From Candidatus Mnemosynella bozhongmuii (GTDB taxonomy: Archaea > Halobacteriota > Archaeoglobi > Mnemosynellales > Mnemosynellaceae): DNA of 17,062 nucleotides. The notes under the pieces were generated by a model, which saw only the letters and a program-made list of their open reading frames with translations, did not search any database and had not been told where the DNA came from. Each line of letters begins with the position of its first letter. Position 1 is the stretch's first letter. This document shows positions 1-8,363 of this stretch, one piece after another. The stretch spans positions 1 through 17,062 of the forward strand of contig JACIWD010000159.1 in assembly GCA_014361165.1 (NCBI GenBank). Direction: 5' to 3'. The position numbers were made by a program, and so were the translations under genes.

Positions 1-72
1 CTCTCCCTCTTCGGAGTAACCGAGAGGGATTTTCATTCCGGTTCTCAGAGCACTCTCGAAGATTTCCTCTGA
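1..72 (+). other. Possible 3' end of an upstream gene (strand uncertain)
   Basis: Frame 1 is open from base 1 and ends at TGA 70-72, which overlaps the ribosome binding site of the next gene. That is the usual spacing for a preceding gene in the same operon. However, the minus strand is also open here and reads protein-like (including GMKIPLGYSEEGE), which could be the start of a divergent gene with ATG at 37-35. Seventy-two bases are too few to choose. No product can be named. Confidence 0.25.
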
Positions 73-83
73 GGAGGTCTCCC

Positions 84-773
84 ATGTCTTCAGACGCTCT
101 CATAGAGCTCAGGGATGTTCACAAGTTCTACGAACTCGGCAAGGTGAGGCTTCATGTTCTCAAAGGAATAAACCTGAAAATTCACTCCGGAGAGTTCACC
201 TCGATAATGGGACCCTCGGGTAGCGGAAAGTCAACCCTCATGCATCTCATGGGATGTCTCGACAGACCGAGCAGTGGAGACGTCATCATTTCCGGAGTGA
301 GGACAAAAGAGCTGGGTGACAGAGAGCTGTCGAGAATAAGGAGGGAAACCGTGGGATTTGTCTTCCAGTCCTTCAATCTCATACCGAGATTTTCCGCTTT
401 AAAAAATGTGGAGCTTCCAATGATTTTCAGCGGAGTCCCGAGAGAGGAGAGGATAAGGAGAGCGGCAGAGCTTCTTGAAAGGGTTGGTCTCTCTGAGAGA
501 ATTCATCACAAGCCAGCAGAGATGAGCGGGGGAGAACAGCAGAGAGTTGCGATTGCGAGAGCTCTCGTGAACAATCCCAGAATCATTCTTGCGGATGAAC
601 CGACAGGAAATCTCGATACCGCAACAGGCGAGGAAATCATGAAGCTTTTTGAGGAAATGAACAGGGAAGGTCTCACCATAGTGATCGTGACGCACGATCC
701 TGAAATTGCGGAGAGAACAAAAAGAATTATAAGAATAAGGGACGGAGTCATCGAGAGGGAGGAAAGAAGATGA
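84..773 (+). CDS. ABC transporter ATP-binding protein, MacB/LolD type
   Basis: This is the 229-residue ATPase subunit that hydrolyses ATP to drive the FtsX-like permease encoded two genes downstream. All motifs are visible in order: Walker A GPSGSGKST (43-51), Q-loop Q95 in VFQSFNLIPR, ABC signature MSGGEQQRVA (147-156), Walker B ILADEP (168-173) with catalytic E172, and switch His204 in THDP. Length and the SFNLIP stretch fit the MacB/LolD branch, whose members power mechanotransmission or lipoprotein and peptide export rather than classical substrate channels. The ATG is preceded by GGAGGT at 73-78 with 5-base spacing. Its stop overlaps the next start by ATGA (770-773), which indicates an operon. 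The substrate cannot be read from the sequence. Confidence 0.95.
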   Translation: MSSDALIELRDVHKFYELGKVRLHVLKGINLKIHSGEFTSIMGPSGSGKSTLMHLMGCLDRPSSGDVIISGVRTKELGDRELSRIRRETVGFVFQSFNLIPRFSALKNVELPMIFSGVPREERIRRAAELLERVGLSERIHHKPAEMSGGEQQRVAIARALVNNPRIILADEPTGNLDTATGEEIMKLFEEMNREGLTIVIVTHDPEIAERTKRIIRIRDGVIEREERR

Positions 774-1897
774 ACAGAAAAGGAATTATTTTTTCGCTTC
801 TCCTGATCTCATCTCTTCTGACCTTTTCATCGGCTCAGCAGAGCACGATTTCAATTGTGAGCCATTCCATCTCTCCGGAAGTCCTCATGCCGGGAGATAG
901 CGGAACACTTCAGATAACCCTCAAGAACACCGGAAGCTCTCCTGTAAAGATCACCGGAGCATCTCTTTATGGAGGTGTTCTGAAGAGCGATTATGTTAAT
1001 TATCAGCACATAGGGTGGCTCGGAGCTCAGGAAACAATCACGCTCAGCTTTCCGGTTAGAGCAGGAGAGGTACCGGATGGAATCTATTATCCTCAGGTTG
1101 TGATCTCCATTGAAGGCGGCGAAAGCTTTGTTTTCCCGATTCCGGTTAGGGTTGATTCCTCATCTCCGGAGCTTCATCTCTCCGATATCTCCTCCAGTGC
1201 ACCATTCTCGATTGTTCGAAATGAGGTCACAGAAATCTCTCTGGAACTCGTGAATCCAAGAGATAACAGGCTTGAGTCCATAACAATCTCTCCGGAAATC
1301 CAGAATGCTGAAATTCTTCCGGAAAAGGTCTTCATCGGCTCACTCGAAGGACACTCCTCTGAAACAATGAAATTCAGAATAAGGGTTGATGACAGCTTTT
1401 CAGAGGAATCTCTGAAATTCAGGGTTCATTACAGAAACGGAGAGAATGAACACGAAAATCTCTTTGAATTTCCTGTGAGGATTCTCTCATCCTCCTCTTC
1501 GGTGAGGCTGATACCTGTTGAAACAAGAATCTTCGGAAGTCCTTCTGATGAAATCTCGATTGAGCTTGATGTCGCAAACTCTCTGAGCTCCGAGATATCT
1601 TCTGTGACGGTGATAGCTCTGAGCGAAAAGCTCTCTCCGAGGGAATATTACATAGGGAAGATGAATCCAGATGATGTTTTTACCGCGGGCTTCAGGGTTC
1701 ATGGAAGCGAGATAAACGGAAGCGAGACGTTCAGATTTGTCGTCAGATATGTTGAGAATGGAATTCCGAGGGAGAGCTCTCCTGTGGAGGTCACAGTCAC
1801 GATAAGGGATGAAGGGAGCCAGATATCTCCTCTCCTCTATGCTTCAGCCCTTTTAGCTGTAATCCTGGTTGCATTTTATCTCAGGAGAAGGAAGTGA
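770..1897 (+). CDS. Secreted, C-terminally anchored COG1361/CARDB-like protein of the ABC module
   Basis: This 375-residue protein has an N-terminal signal peptide (basic MNRKG, then a hydrophobic run to about residue 22, SSAQQ). A long extracytoplasmic region follows, made of repeated beta-rich segments with the LKNTGSSPVKI pattern typical of CARDB/COG1361 'S-layer-like' domains. It ends in a single transmembrane helix (about 353-371) and a basic RRRK tail. The outer domain is therefore predicted to face outside the cell while tethered to the membrane. Its position between an ABC ATPase and a MacB-like permease suggests the role that MacA-type adaptors play in bacteria, although it shows no similarity I can see to MacA. 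It overlaps the ATPase gene by 4 bases and is followed by the permease after 1 base. Domain family is moderately certain; function is inferred from context. Confidence 0.85.
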   Translation: MNRKGIIFSLLLISSLLTFSSAQQSTISIVSHSISPEVLMPGDSGTLQITLKNTGSSPVKITGASLYGGVLKSDYVNYQHIGWLGAQETITLSFPVRAGEVPDGIYYPQVVISIEGGESFVFPIPVRVDSSSPELHLSDISSSAPFSIVRNEVTEISLELVNPRDNRLESITISPEIQNAEILPEKVFIGSLEGHSSETMKFRIRVDDSFSEESLKFRVHYRNGENEHENLFEFPVRILSSSSSVRLIPVETRIFGSPSDEISIELDVANSLSSEISSVTVIALSEKLSPREYYIGKMNPDDVFTAGFRVHGSEINGSETFRFVVRYVENGIPRESSPVEVTVTIRDEGSQISPLLYASALLAVILVAFYLRRRK

Positions 1898-1898
1898 G

Positions 1899-3107
1899 AT
1901 GGATCTGGTTGAAGTCCTCAGAATGTCAGTTGAAAATCTGAGGAGCGTTAAGGTGAGAACAGCTCTTACAGCTCTCGGAATAATCATTGGAGTCTCCGCA
2001 GTAATTGCAAATGTTGCAATAGGGACAGGATTTCAGGTTTATCTCAATGAGCAGATGACGGAAATGGGAACCAACTTTGTGATTGTCTCGGAGAAGATTT
2101 CGGGAATTCTTGATGATGAGGAGCTCAGATGGATCGAGAGGATTCCGGAAGTAGAGAGTGCGACACCGCTTAAATACACGGGTGCAAAGATGACGTATCT
2201 CTCTGAAAGTGTGACAGTCAGCGTTGCTGGAGTAACATCGGATTATCTTGATGTTGCGAAGGTGAAAATGCTTGAGGGCAATTTCATCAATGAAAGAAGC
2301 AGATATTCGGTTGTTCTCGGCTATGATGTTGCTCATGAATACTTCAGAAAGGAGATTTCTGCCGGAAGCTCCGTGAAAATAGCAATAACTCTTCCGGATG
2401 GAAGAACTGTTGAGAGGGACTTCAGAGTAATGGGGATAATTGAGAAGAAGGCAACGATAGCCGGAGGAGTCTTCAATCCGAACGATCTTGTGATAATTCC
2501 CGTCTCCACCCTCAACGAGATTCTCGGGGAGGAGGACTACAGTTCCATCATGATCTCCGCAAGGAGCATGGAGCTTGTTGGAGACGTGAAGGAGAAAATA
2601 GACAGGCATCTGGCTCAGAAAACAGGTGTGCCGAGAACCGACATTGGGGATGAGAGGAAGAAGCCATACAGCATAATCACGCAGGAGGAAATTCTCGAAA
2701 GGGTCAATCAGATGATTGGAACATTTTCAACCGTTCTCATCTCCATTGCGGCGGTCTCCCTTCTTGTCGGTTCAATAGGAATCATGAACATCATGCTGGT
2801 GAGCGTCACGGAGAGAACAAGAGAAATTGGAGTTCTCAAAGCCATAGGTGCAACGAAAACAAATATTCTCCTCATCTTTCTCTCAGAGAGCTCTCTTTTA
2901 AGCCTCTTTGGAGGCTCTCTCGGCATAGTTTTTGGAATAGCTCTCTCGAGATTATTTTCCCGCTGGATTGAAGTCACTCCCGTGATATCCTACAGGTGGA
3001 TTCTCCTGGGCATGGGCATCTCTGTTGCAGTTGGAATTCTCGCCGGTCTGTATCCTGCATACAAGGCAGCCCAGATGGACCCTGTTGAGGCTCTCAGATA
3101 CGAATGA
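1899..3107 (+). CDS. ABC transporter permease, FtsX/MacB family
   Basis: The protein is 402 residues from ATG 1899, which has an AGGAGAAGG ribosome binding site just upstream at the end of the preceding gene. An in-frame TTG at 1869 would add 10 unlikely residues. The topology is classic for MacB-type permeases: one helix at about 22-44, a large extracytoplasmic MacB-PCD-like domain at about 45-270, then three C-terminal helices at about 275-302, 323-350 and 367-390. Between the second and third helices lies VTERTREIGVLKAIGAT, the hallmark cytoplasmic coupling segment of FtsX-domain permeases. The tail YPAYKAAQMDPVEALRYE is also typical. It completes the three-gene export or envelope-remodelling module. 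Its 3' end overlaps the convergent ATPase gene by 14 bases. Confidence 0.95.
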   Translation: MDLVEVLRMSVENLRSVKVRTALTALGIIIGVSAVIANVAIGTGFQVYLNEQMTEMGTNFVIVSEKISGILDDEELRWIERIPEVESATPLKYTGAKMTYLSESVTVSVAGVTSDYLDVAKVKMLEGNFINERSRYSVVLGYDVAHEYFRKEISAGSSVKIAITLPDGRTVERDFRVMGIIEKKATIAGGVFNPNDLVIIPVSTLNEILGEEDYSSIMISARSMELVGDVKEKIDRHLAQKTGVPRTDIGDERKKPYSIITQEEILERVNQMIGTFSTVLISIAAVSLLVGSIGIMNIMLVSVTERTREIGVLKAIGATKTNILLIFLSESSLLSLFGGSLGIVFGIALSRLFSRWIEVTPVISYRWILLGMGISVAVGILAGLYPAYKAAQMDPVEALRYE

Positions 3108-3837
3108 GATCCTCAAGCCTCTCCTTGATCTCCTTAACAGACTCTTTCAGAGTCTCGCTGACCTCAAAGGGAGGCTCTCCACGGATGTCAGCTTCTCTCA
3201 GCCTCTCATCATATGGAATTGAGCCTATCAGAGGAATATCTCCGAGAAGCTTCCTGATTTCCTCCTCTTCTCCCTTCGATTTGTTCAGAACCGCAAACAG
3301 ATTTCTTATCCCGAGATCTTCGGAAAGCTTCTTTATTCTTCTTGCTGTTTCAACAGCTTTCAGACTCGGTTCAAGGACAATCAGAAGGACGTCAACATTT
3401 CTTGCTGTCCCTCTTCCGAGATGCTCGATTCCGGCCTCAAAATCAAGAATCACAACATCCTCTCGCACGAGAACGTGCTTGAGAAATGCTCTCAGAAATG
3501 CGCTCTCGGGACAGAAGCATCCGCTTCCTCCCTTTTCAATGGTTCCGAGAACAAGGAGGGTAACTCCTCTTGAGGAGACACCAAAGCGCTCAACAATATC
3601 ATCAACTTTCGGATTTACTCTGAAAACGCCATCCGCTATCTCGGTTCTCTCCCTGATCAGTGGAAGTTTGCTGAGCGGAGGAGGAGCTCTCTCAACACCG
3701 AGAACATCACCGAGGTTTGAATCCGGATCGGCATCTATTGCTATGACCCTTCTTCCCTCCTCAGCATAGAGAACCGCAAGAGTTCCGGCCAGCGTGCTCT
3801 TTCCAACTCCTCCCTTCCCGCTTACAGCTATCTTCAT
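3094..3837 (-). CDS. CooC/MinD-family P-loop ATPase
   Basis: This 247-residue protein has the deviant Walker A motif GKGGVGKST (7-15) with signature Lys8, followed by VIAIDADPDSNLGDVLG (31-47), which is the SIMIBI MinD/CooC pattern. GSGCFCPE carries a CxC pair (C107, C109) at the place where CooC, the nickel-insertion ATPase for carbon monoxide dehydrogenase, has its dimer-bridging cysteines (family knowledge). The DFEAGIEHLGRG (132-143) and VLEPSLKAVETA (155-165) stretches also match CooC-like proteins. It probably loads metal onto an enzyme or matures one, but no CODH gene is in view, so the client is unknown. It is the last gene of the large minus operon and overlaps the KH gene by ATGA at 3834-3837. 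Confidence 0.85.
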   Translation of the reverse strand: MKIAVSGKGGVGKSTLAGTLAVLYAEEGRRVIAIDADPDSNLGDVLGVERAPPPLSKLPLIRERTEIADGVFRVNPKVDDIVERFGVSSRGVTLLVLGTIEKGGSGCFCPESAFLRAFLKHVLVREDVVILDFEAGIEHLGRGTARNVDVLLIVLEPSLKAVETARRIKKLSEDLGIRNLFAVLNKSKGEEEEIRKLLGDIPLIGSIPYDERLREADIRGEPPFEVSETLKESVKEIKERLEDLIRI

Positions 3838-4379
3838 GGAAGCTCCCTGTAATCCATTTCCATCTGTTTTAGCTCTCTTCTCATTTTCTCGAGATAGGCA
3901 TAAACAGCTCCGTGAGGAGCTCCATCAATCAGCATCATTATTCCTCTCTTTGCAACCTGAATCTGCTCGGGATAGCCTATAATCGCGACCGTCTTTCCAT
4001 ATACCGAGATGAGAGCACCTGTCAGCTCTTCAAAAATCTCTCTTGTTCTTCCATCTCTCCCTATTATCCTTCCCTTTATCCTCTGAAGATCATTTCTGTT
4101 TCTCGCATATTCCGAGAGATCTATGATATCGAGCGTGATCATCTCATCTTCAAGAATTTTGAATGCTCTCTCCGGTGAGAAACCCCTTCCTATCGCTCTT
4201 ATTACGTTCATTGCCCTCAGAACCTCAGCAGGATCCTCATACGAAACTATCTGCACCTCTCCCGTTTCTGAATCAACCTCAATCTTCACTCCAGTTCTCC
4301 TCTCAATCTCCTTCTTCGTCTCTCCACCCTTCCCTATGAGCACTCCAACCCTTTCCAGGGGAATTCTGAGATACGTCAT
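3834..4379 (-). CDS. KH-domain RNA-binding protein, archaeal Dim2/Pno1-like
   Basis: This 181-residue protein has two KH modules. The first has the GxxG loop GKGG (16-19, within VGVLIGKGGET) and the second has GRDG (107-110, within IKGRIIGRDGRTREI). The second also shows LTGALISVYGKTVAIIG and the C-terminal IDGAPHGAVYAYLE characteristic of Pno1/Dim2, the factor that binds the 3' end of pre-16S/18S rRNA during small-subunit maturation. Gene order aIF1A, RIO1, Dim2-like protein is a conserved archaeal arrangement (established knowledge), which supports a role in late 30S biogenesis together with RIO1. It overlaps both neighbours by ATGA (3834-3837 and 4376-4379). Confidence 0.93.
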   Translation of the reverse strand: MTYLRIPLERVGVLIGKGGETKKEIERRTGVKIEVDSETGEVQIVSYEDPAEVLRAMNVIRAIGRGFSPERAFKILEDEMITLDIIDLSEYARNRNDLQRIKGRIIGRDGRTREIFEELTGALISVYGKTVAIIGYPEQIQVAKRGIMMLIDGAPHGAVYAYLEKMRRELKQMEMDYRELP

Positions 4380-5146
4380 GATACTACCTCACGAAAGATA
4401 CTTTCAGCATCAACCTCTATACCAAACTTTCTGAAATATCTGCTCACATTCTCAATGTCTCTCTTAAGAAATTCCAGCGCTCTTGGATGCCTGTTCAGAA
4501 CAGCCTGACCGAAATCAATCAGAACAATCTCATCACCATGCACGAGTATGTTGTATTCTGAAACATCTCCATGAACGAGCTCACCATTTCTGTAAAGTCT
4601 CCTGATGTACTCGAGAACGGTTGAGCAGATTTCCTCCATCTCCTCCTTTTCCAGCTCATCCTCAACATCCTTCAGTCTCGGAGCCGGATTCTCGTTCTCT
4701 CCTATGAACTCCATAACAAGAACATTGCTGTCAACTGCAAGAGCTTCTGGAGCCCTCACACCGCTCTCCTCAGCAATTTTCAGGTTTCTGAATTCCTTTC
4801 TTGCCCATGCCATCACGACGCTCCTTCTGTCCTTCTTCACCTTCAGAAATCTCGGATCTCCCTGAATATACTCATACATGTTTCTGAAATCAGATGTGTA
4901 TGTCATGTAAACCTTCACGGCAACCTCCTCACCGTTTTTCAGAGCATGTAGAACATTTGCCTCCTTTCCACTGCTGATAACTCCGCCGAGAGCCTTTATG
5001 AATCCCTTCTTTGATAGCCTGTAAAGAGCCATAAGAGTCGTTCTATCTAAAATCTCACTGTAAACCTTAAACTCGTCAGAATCAAGAATTTTCATTCTGA
5101 GTTTGTCTATTTCTTCCTCAAGCCTTCTCAGATCCTCTTCTCTCAT
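4376..5146 (-). CDS. rio1: RIO1-type atypical serine/threonine kinase
   Basis: This 256-residue kinase/ATPase acts in maturation of the small ribosomal subunit. The RIO1 flexible loop and ATP-binding segment [10 protein letters not shown] (56-65) is followed by catalytic Lys78 in VAVKVY. The active loop is [12 protein letters not shown] (190-201) with D194 and N199, and the metal-binding motif is LIDFGQAV (209-216) with D211. An N-terminal helical region (about 1-50) and the C-terminal sequence [16 protein letters not shown] match archaeal Rio1, which ends soon after the kinase domain. It lies between aIF1A and the Dim2-like gene and overlaps both by 4 bases, so the three products are probably made in coupled amounts. 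All catalytic residues are present. Confidence 0.96.
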   Translation of the reverse strand: MREEDLRRLEEEIDKLRMKILDSDEFKVYSEILDRTTLMALYRLSKKGFIKALGGVISSGKEANVLHALKNGEEVAVKVYMTYTSDFRNMYEYIQGDPRFLKVKKDRRSVVMAWARKEFRNLKIAEESGVRAPEALAVDSNVLVMEFIGENENPAPRLKDVEDELEKEEMEEICSTVLEYIRRLYRNGELVHGDVSEYNILVHGDEIVLIDFGQAVLNRHPRALEFLKRDIENVSRYFRKFGIEVDAESIFREVVS

Positions 5147-5454
5147 CTCATACCCTCTTTGAGATATCCTTTGCGCTCAAGCCAAGCAACCTGCGGTTCG
5201 GTGTATCTCCAGACAACATCTGCCTTCTCATCCTGAAATGACCAGGGAACAACTATGACAACATCTCCCTCTCTTATCCATATCTTCCTTCTCATCTTGC
5301 CCGGTATCCTCGCCATTCTGGTCTTTCCATCAAGACATCTCACAACTATGTGATTTGCTCCGAGCATGCTCTCAACTATTCCGAGAATCTCTCCCTTCTT
5401 CTCATCGGGCAATCTTACTCTGAGAACTTCCTCTCCACCTTCATTGCCTTTCAG
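5143..5454 (-). CDS. eif1A: Translation initiation factor aIF1A (start uncertain, apparently non-AUG)
   Basis: This single OB-fold (S1/IF1-like) factor helps recruit initiator tRNA to the 30S subunit. Recognisable stretches are [51 protein letters not shown], then VVWRY and [12 protein letters not shown] at 5412 would start the protein at [10 protein letters not shown]. However, the reading frame continues upstream with [13 protein letters not shown], which matches the usual aIF1A N-terminus (compare the VRIP segment of the Methanocaldococcus protein), so the true start lies further up. Between the in-frame stop and 5412 there is no ATG, GTG or TTG. CTG at 5454-5452, just behind AGGGGTGG and one base after the tyrS stop, is my best candidate (103 residues). 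The coordinates given use it. Confidence 0.85.
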   Translation of the reverse strand: MKGNEGGEEVLRVRLPDEKKGEILGIVESMLGANHIVVRCLDGKTRMARIPGKMRRKIWIREGDVVIVVPWSFQDEKADVVWRYTEPQVAWLERKGYLKEGMR

Positions 5455-5455
5455 C

Positions 5456-6433
5456 TTACCACCCCTTTTTCACCTTCTCCCTTACAGGAGAAATGATCTC
5501 ATTGAGATATCTTGCTGCTGAAATCTTCAGATCAAGGGGATGAATTTCGTTATTCAGATAACTCATTTTGAGCTCCTCGAAGCTCCTGAACTCAACATCT
5601 CCTCCAAATTTCTCATCTCTCTCAATCCTCACAACCTCAAACCTCGGAAATATGTGGTATCTGTAAATCTCCATGACGGGATTTCCCTCTATTTTCTCAG
5701 GAGGGCAGAAGGCCTTTCTCATCTTCTCGTAAATCTCCTCCTCGCTGTCATCCACCGAGATGAAGTTGTTCAGCGAGGAGGACATCTTCTTTCCATCAAG
5801 CCCGGTTATTATTGGAGTGTGCATGCATATCGGAGCTCTGAACCCGATTTTCGGGAGACCCTCTCTTGCGAGCATGTGAATTTTTCTCTGATCCATCCCT
5901 CCGAGTGCAACATCAACACCGAGAGTTGCTATGTCAACAGCCTGCATCAGTGGATATATCATCTGCGAGACCATTGGATTTTCGAGATTTCTGCTCACCT
6001 CATCCATGCTCCTCTTTGCCCTCCTCAGAGAAGTCTCTCTCGCGAGCTTCAGAACATTTATGATGTATTCTCTCTCCGTCTGATAATCGGAGCCGAGCAC
6101 ATATCTGGCGTCTTCAAGTCCGAGAGCCTGGAAGCACCTCCTGTTGTACTCCGCAATTTCCCTGACCTCCTCCATGCTCCCCTTCTCATTCAGATAGGCG
6201 TGAAGGTCAGCAAGAAGAACTGTTACGCGGAAGCCCTCCTCTCTGAGATCAATAAGCTTGTTGACGGTCACCATGTGCCCGAGATGAATCTTCCCGCTCG
6301 GTTCATAGCCCGTGTAAACAGAGGGCGAGCTCTCCCTTTCAATGAGCTCCTTCAGCTCCTCAAGCGTCACAATCTCCTCAACATTCCTCGTTATCTTCTC
6401 AAGATTCATTCTCTCTCCCTCATCCTTATTCAA
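5456..6433 (-). CDS. tyrS: Tyrosyl-tRNA synthetase, archaeal type
   Basis: This 325-residue class I synthetase charges tRNA-Tyr. It shows [15 protein letters not shown] (39-53) with the HIGH-type motif [13 protein letters not shown] (160-168), the substrate-pocket segment [14 protein letters not shown] (178-191), and the KMSKS-equivalent KKMSSS (215-220). It lacks the bacterial C-terminal S4-like domain, as expected for archaea and eukaryotes. Two starts are possible. ATG 6433 overlaps cofE by ATGA. ATG 6409 (residue 9 of the longer form) has a good GAGGGAGAG ribosome binding site and gives the N-terminus MNLEKITRN. The second looks better by ribosome-binding-site spacing. The gene is followed immediately by aIF1A. 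Confidence 0.96.
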   Translation of the reverse strand: MNKDEGERMNLEKITRNVEEIVTLEELKELIERESSPSVYTGYEPSGKIHLGHMVTVNKLIDLREEGFRVTVLLADLHAYLNEKGSMEEVREIAEYNRRCFQALGLEDARYVLGSDYQTEREYIINVLKLARETSLRRAKRSMDEVSRNLENPMVSQMIYPLMQAVDIATLGVDVALGGMDQRKIHMLAREGLPKIGFRAPICMHTPIITGLDGKKMSSSLNNFISVDDSEEEIYEKMRKAFCPPEKIEGNPVMEIYRYHIFPRFEVVRIERDEKFGGDVEFRSFEELKMSYLNNEIHPLDLKISAARYLNEIISPVREKVKKGW

Positions 6434-7185
6434 ATGAAGCTATTAAAATCTTTAGTTCTGAAATGCCTCAGAATCCTGCGTATCACATCCTCATCATCGG
6501 TTCTCAGAAGAGCCTCTGCACTCTCATCGTCGCTCAGAAACCCGAGTCCTCTGAAGATGACCACCGGAACTCCTTCAGAGCCCTCTCCCATGACAAGAGT
6601 TGCAAAATCCGCAATCTGATCTCCTATGGCTCTTCTGGTAATCCTCAGAGGTTTTCCGTAGAGGTCCTCTCCTCCCTCCACGAGAACTTTGAGGCCCGAG
6701 GCTCCTATGCAGACTCCTGTATGACCTCTTCTGAAGCACCTTCCGGAGGTATCTGTGACAACAACCGCAACTCTTTTCCCTCTCCTCTCAAACTCCTCTC
6801 TGATTCTTCTTGCAGATTCATCAGGATTTTCAGGCGGAAGAATTGCAAATCCATCCGGAACGTTCGATCTGTCGATTGCCGAGTTCACGCAGATCCAGTT
6901 TCCTCTCCTCGTCAGAAGGAATGGAAATTCGAGAAGAATCTCATCGCTCTCTCTGATAACGAGCTCAACAAATCTCGGATCTTCTTCAAGCCTCTCCGCA
7001 ATTCTGACAGCTCTCTCAGACGGTCTGATCTCTTCAAGAGAGATGATTCTCCCCTCAATCTTCGAAATCGCCTTCGAGGAAACAGCTATGACGTCTCCAT
7101 CCCTCACCACATCATCGATCATCTCAACAAGGTCATCACCCTTCTTGAGAATCGGAAGACCTCTCACAGGAATGACCTGAATCAT
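6430..7185 (-). CDS. cofE: Coenzyme F420-0:L-glutamate ligase
   Basis: CofE adds L-glutamate residues to F420-0 in a GTP- and metal-dependent reaction, the last core step of F420 synthesis, so the organism uses the deazaflavin cofactor. The 251-residue length is normal for archaeal CofE. The protein starts with IPVRGLPILKKGDDL and contains DVIAVSSKAISKIEGR (31-46) and NSAIDRSNVPDGFAILP (101-117). VVVTDTSGRCFRRGHTG (141-157), RRAIGDQIADFA (184-195) and VPVVIFRGLG (206-215) follow, all hallmarks of the family. It overlaps both the mutase gene upstream (7182-7185) and tyrS downstream (6430-6433) by ATGA. The operon position has no obvious metabolic link to its neighbours. Confidence 0.94.
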   Translation of the reverse strand: MIQVIPVRGLPILKKGDDLVEMIDDVVRDGDVIAVSSKAISKIEGRIISLEEIRPSERAVRIAERLEEDPRFVELVIRESDEILLEFPFLLTRRGNWICVNSAIDRSNVPDGFAILPPENPDESARRIREEFERRGKRVAVVVTDTSGRCFRRGHTGVCIGASGLKVLVEGGEDLYGKPLRITRRAIGDQIADFATLVMGEGSEGVPVVIFRGLGFLSDDESAEALLRTDDEDVIRRILRHFRTKDFNSFI

Positions 7186-8360
7186 CTGGCTTCACCGAGG
7201 AGAAGGCTCATGAGCTCGAGACCGTTTCTGATTCCATAGGCTCCATCTCTTGCTGAGACCTCATCATATCTCTGAACCTCATCCTGCGGAACACCCTCTC
7301 CCCATATGACAAAGGGAACAGGGTCATGCGAGTGGGTTCTCAGCTTGATAGGAGTCGCATGATCCGGAGTGAAGAGGATTCTCAGCTCTCCCTCAAACTC
7401 AAGAATTCTTCCGAGCATCTCATCGATTCTCTCTATTGCGTAAATTTTCTTCTCGATGCTCCCCTCATGAGATGCCTCGTCAGGAGCCTCAACATGGAGA
7501 AGAACGAAGTTGTTCCTTTCGAGGCACTTCAGGGCACTCTCGGCCTTACCCTCGTAGTTCGTATCGATGTATCCGGTTGCTCCGGGGACATTCACAATCT
7601 TCAGACCGGCGTATTTTCCAAGACCTCTGATCAGATCAACCGCGGATATGACGCAGCCACTCAACCCGTATTTAATTCTCATCTCGGGCATCTCGGGCTT
7701 TTTCCCCTGACCCCAGGGCCAGATCATGTTCGCAGGTCTCTCTCCTCTCTTCATCCTCTCCTCATTCACCTCGTGCCTTGCAAGAATCTCCGAAGCGAGA
7801 AAAATGAGCTCCCTCAGCTTTTTCACAGTCCTCTCATCTCCAACGGGAAGGTGCTTCTCTATTTCCTCCCCCATTATGTTGTGCGGAGGGGTGCAGCTCA
7901 CCCTTTCGGAGTATCCCGAAAGCAGAAGGAGATTTCTGTAGCTGACACCGGGAAGGAACCTTGCCTCTCCGTTCAGCTCCTCATTCAGCGCCTCAATCAG
8001 AATTCTTGATTCCTCCGTCGAGATGTGCCCGGCGGAGTAATCAACCATGATTCCATCCTTCACAGTCACGAAGTTGCATCTGTATGCAACCTCATCTCCG
8101 AGCTCGAGTCCCATTCCTCCTGCCTCAAGAGGTCCCCTCCCCGTGTAGTATTTCTTCGGGTCATATCCCAGGATTGAGAGGGTTGCAATCTCGCTTCCGG
8201 GTTCCATGTCCTTGGGAACGTTCTCGGTAAGGCCGCAGGAACCCTCTCGTGCTATTCTGTCCATGTTCGGTGTTTCCGCAACCTGAAGAGGGGTTTTTCC
8301 ATCAAGCTCTCTTAAGGGTCTGTCCGCCATCCCATCTGGAATGAAGATGAGGTATTTCAT
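7182..8360 (-). CDS. ApgM-family 2,3-bisphosphoglycerate-independent phosphoglycerate mutase, or related putative homoserine kinase
   Basis: This 392-residue alkaline-phosphatase-superfamily enzyme has FIPDGMADRP with metal ligand Asp9, PGSE with the probable nucleophile Ser56, ILGYDPKKYYTGRGPLEA (63-80), HVEAPDEASHEG (289-300) and TPDHATP (331-337). RTHSHDPVPF (341-350) closes the active site. ApgM interconverts 3- and 2-phosphoglycerate in archaeal glycolysis and gluconeogenesis. Details such as DYSAGHISTEE, SCTPPHNIMG, NMIWPWGQGKKPEMP and VPGATGYIDTNYEGKA resemble the ApgM subgroup that has been proposed as an alternative homoserine kinase in organisms lacking ThrB. Here a classical ThrB gene lies only 3 bases upstream, so the substrate is uncertain. 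The superfamily call is firm; the reaction is not. Confidence 0.9.
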   Translation of the reverse strand: MKYLIFIPDGMADRPLRELDGKTPLQVAETPNMDRIAREGSCGLTENVPKDMEPGSEIATLSILGYDPKKYYTGRGPLEAGGMGLELGDEVAYRCNFVTVKDGIMVDYSAGHISTEESRILIEALNEELNGEARFLPGVSYRNLLLLSGYSERVSCTPPHNIMGEEIEKHLPVGDERTVKKLRELIFLASEILARHEVNEERMKRGERPANMIWPWGQGKKPEMPEMRIKYGLSGCVISAVDLIRGLGKYAGLKIVNVPGATGYIDTNYEGKAESALKCLERNNFVLLHVEAPDEASHEGSIEKKIYAIERIDEMLGRILEFEGELRILFTPDHATPIKLRTHSHDPVPFVIWGEGVPQDEVQRYDEVSARDGAYGIRNGLELMSLLLGEAR

Positions 8361-8363
8361 GAT

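Noticed and set aside
3104..3769. Plus-strand frame of 221 codons opposite the CooC-like gene
   Set aside because: Serine/arginine-rich shadow translation, fully inside a gene with intact P-loop and CxC motifs.
5540..6619. Long plus-strand open frame of 359 codons opposite tyrS and cofE
   Set aside because: It is antisense to two clear enzymes with full motifs; its translation has no recognisable domain and reflects the low stop-codon frequency opposite these genes.
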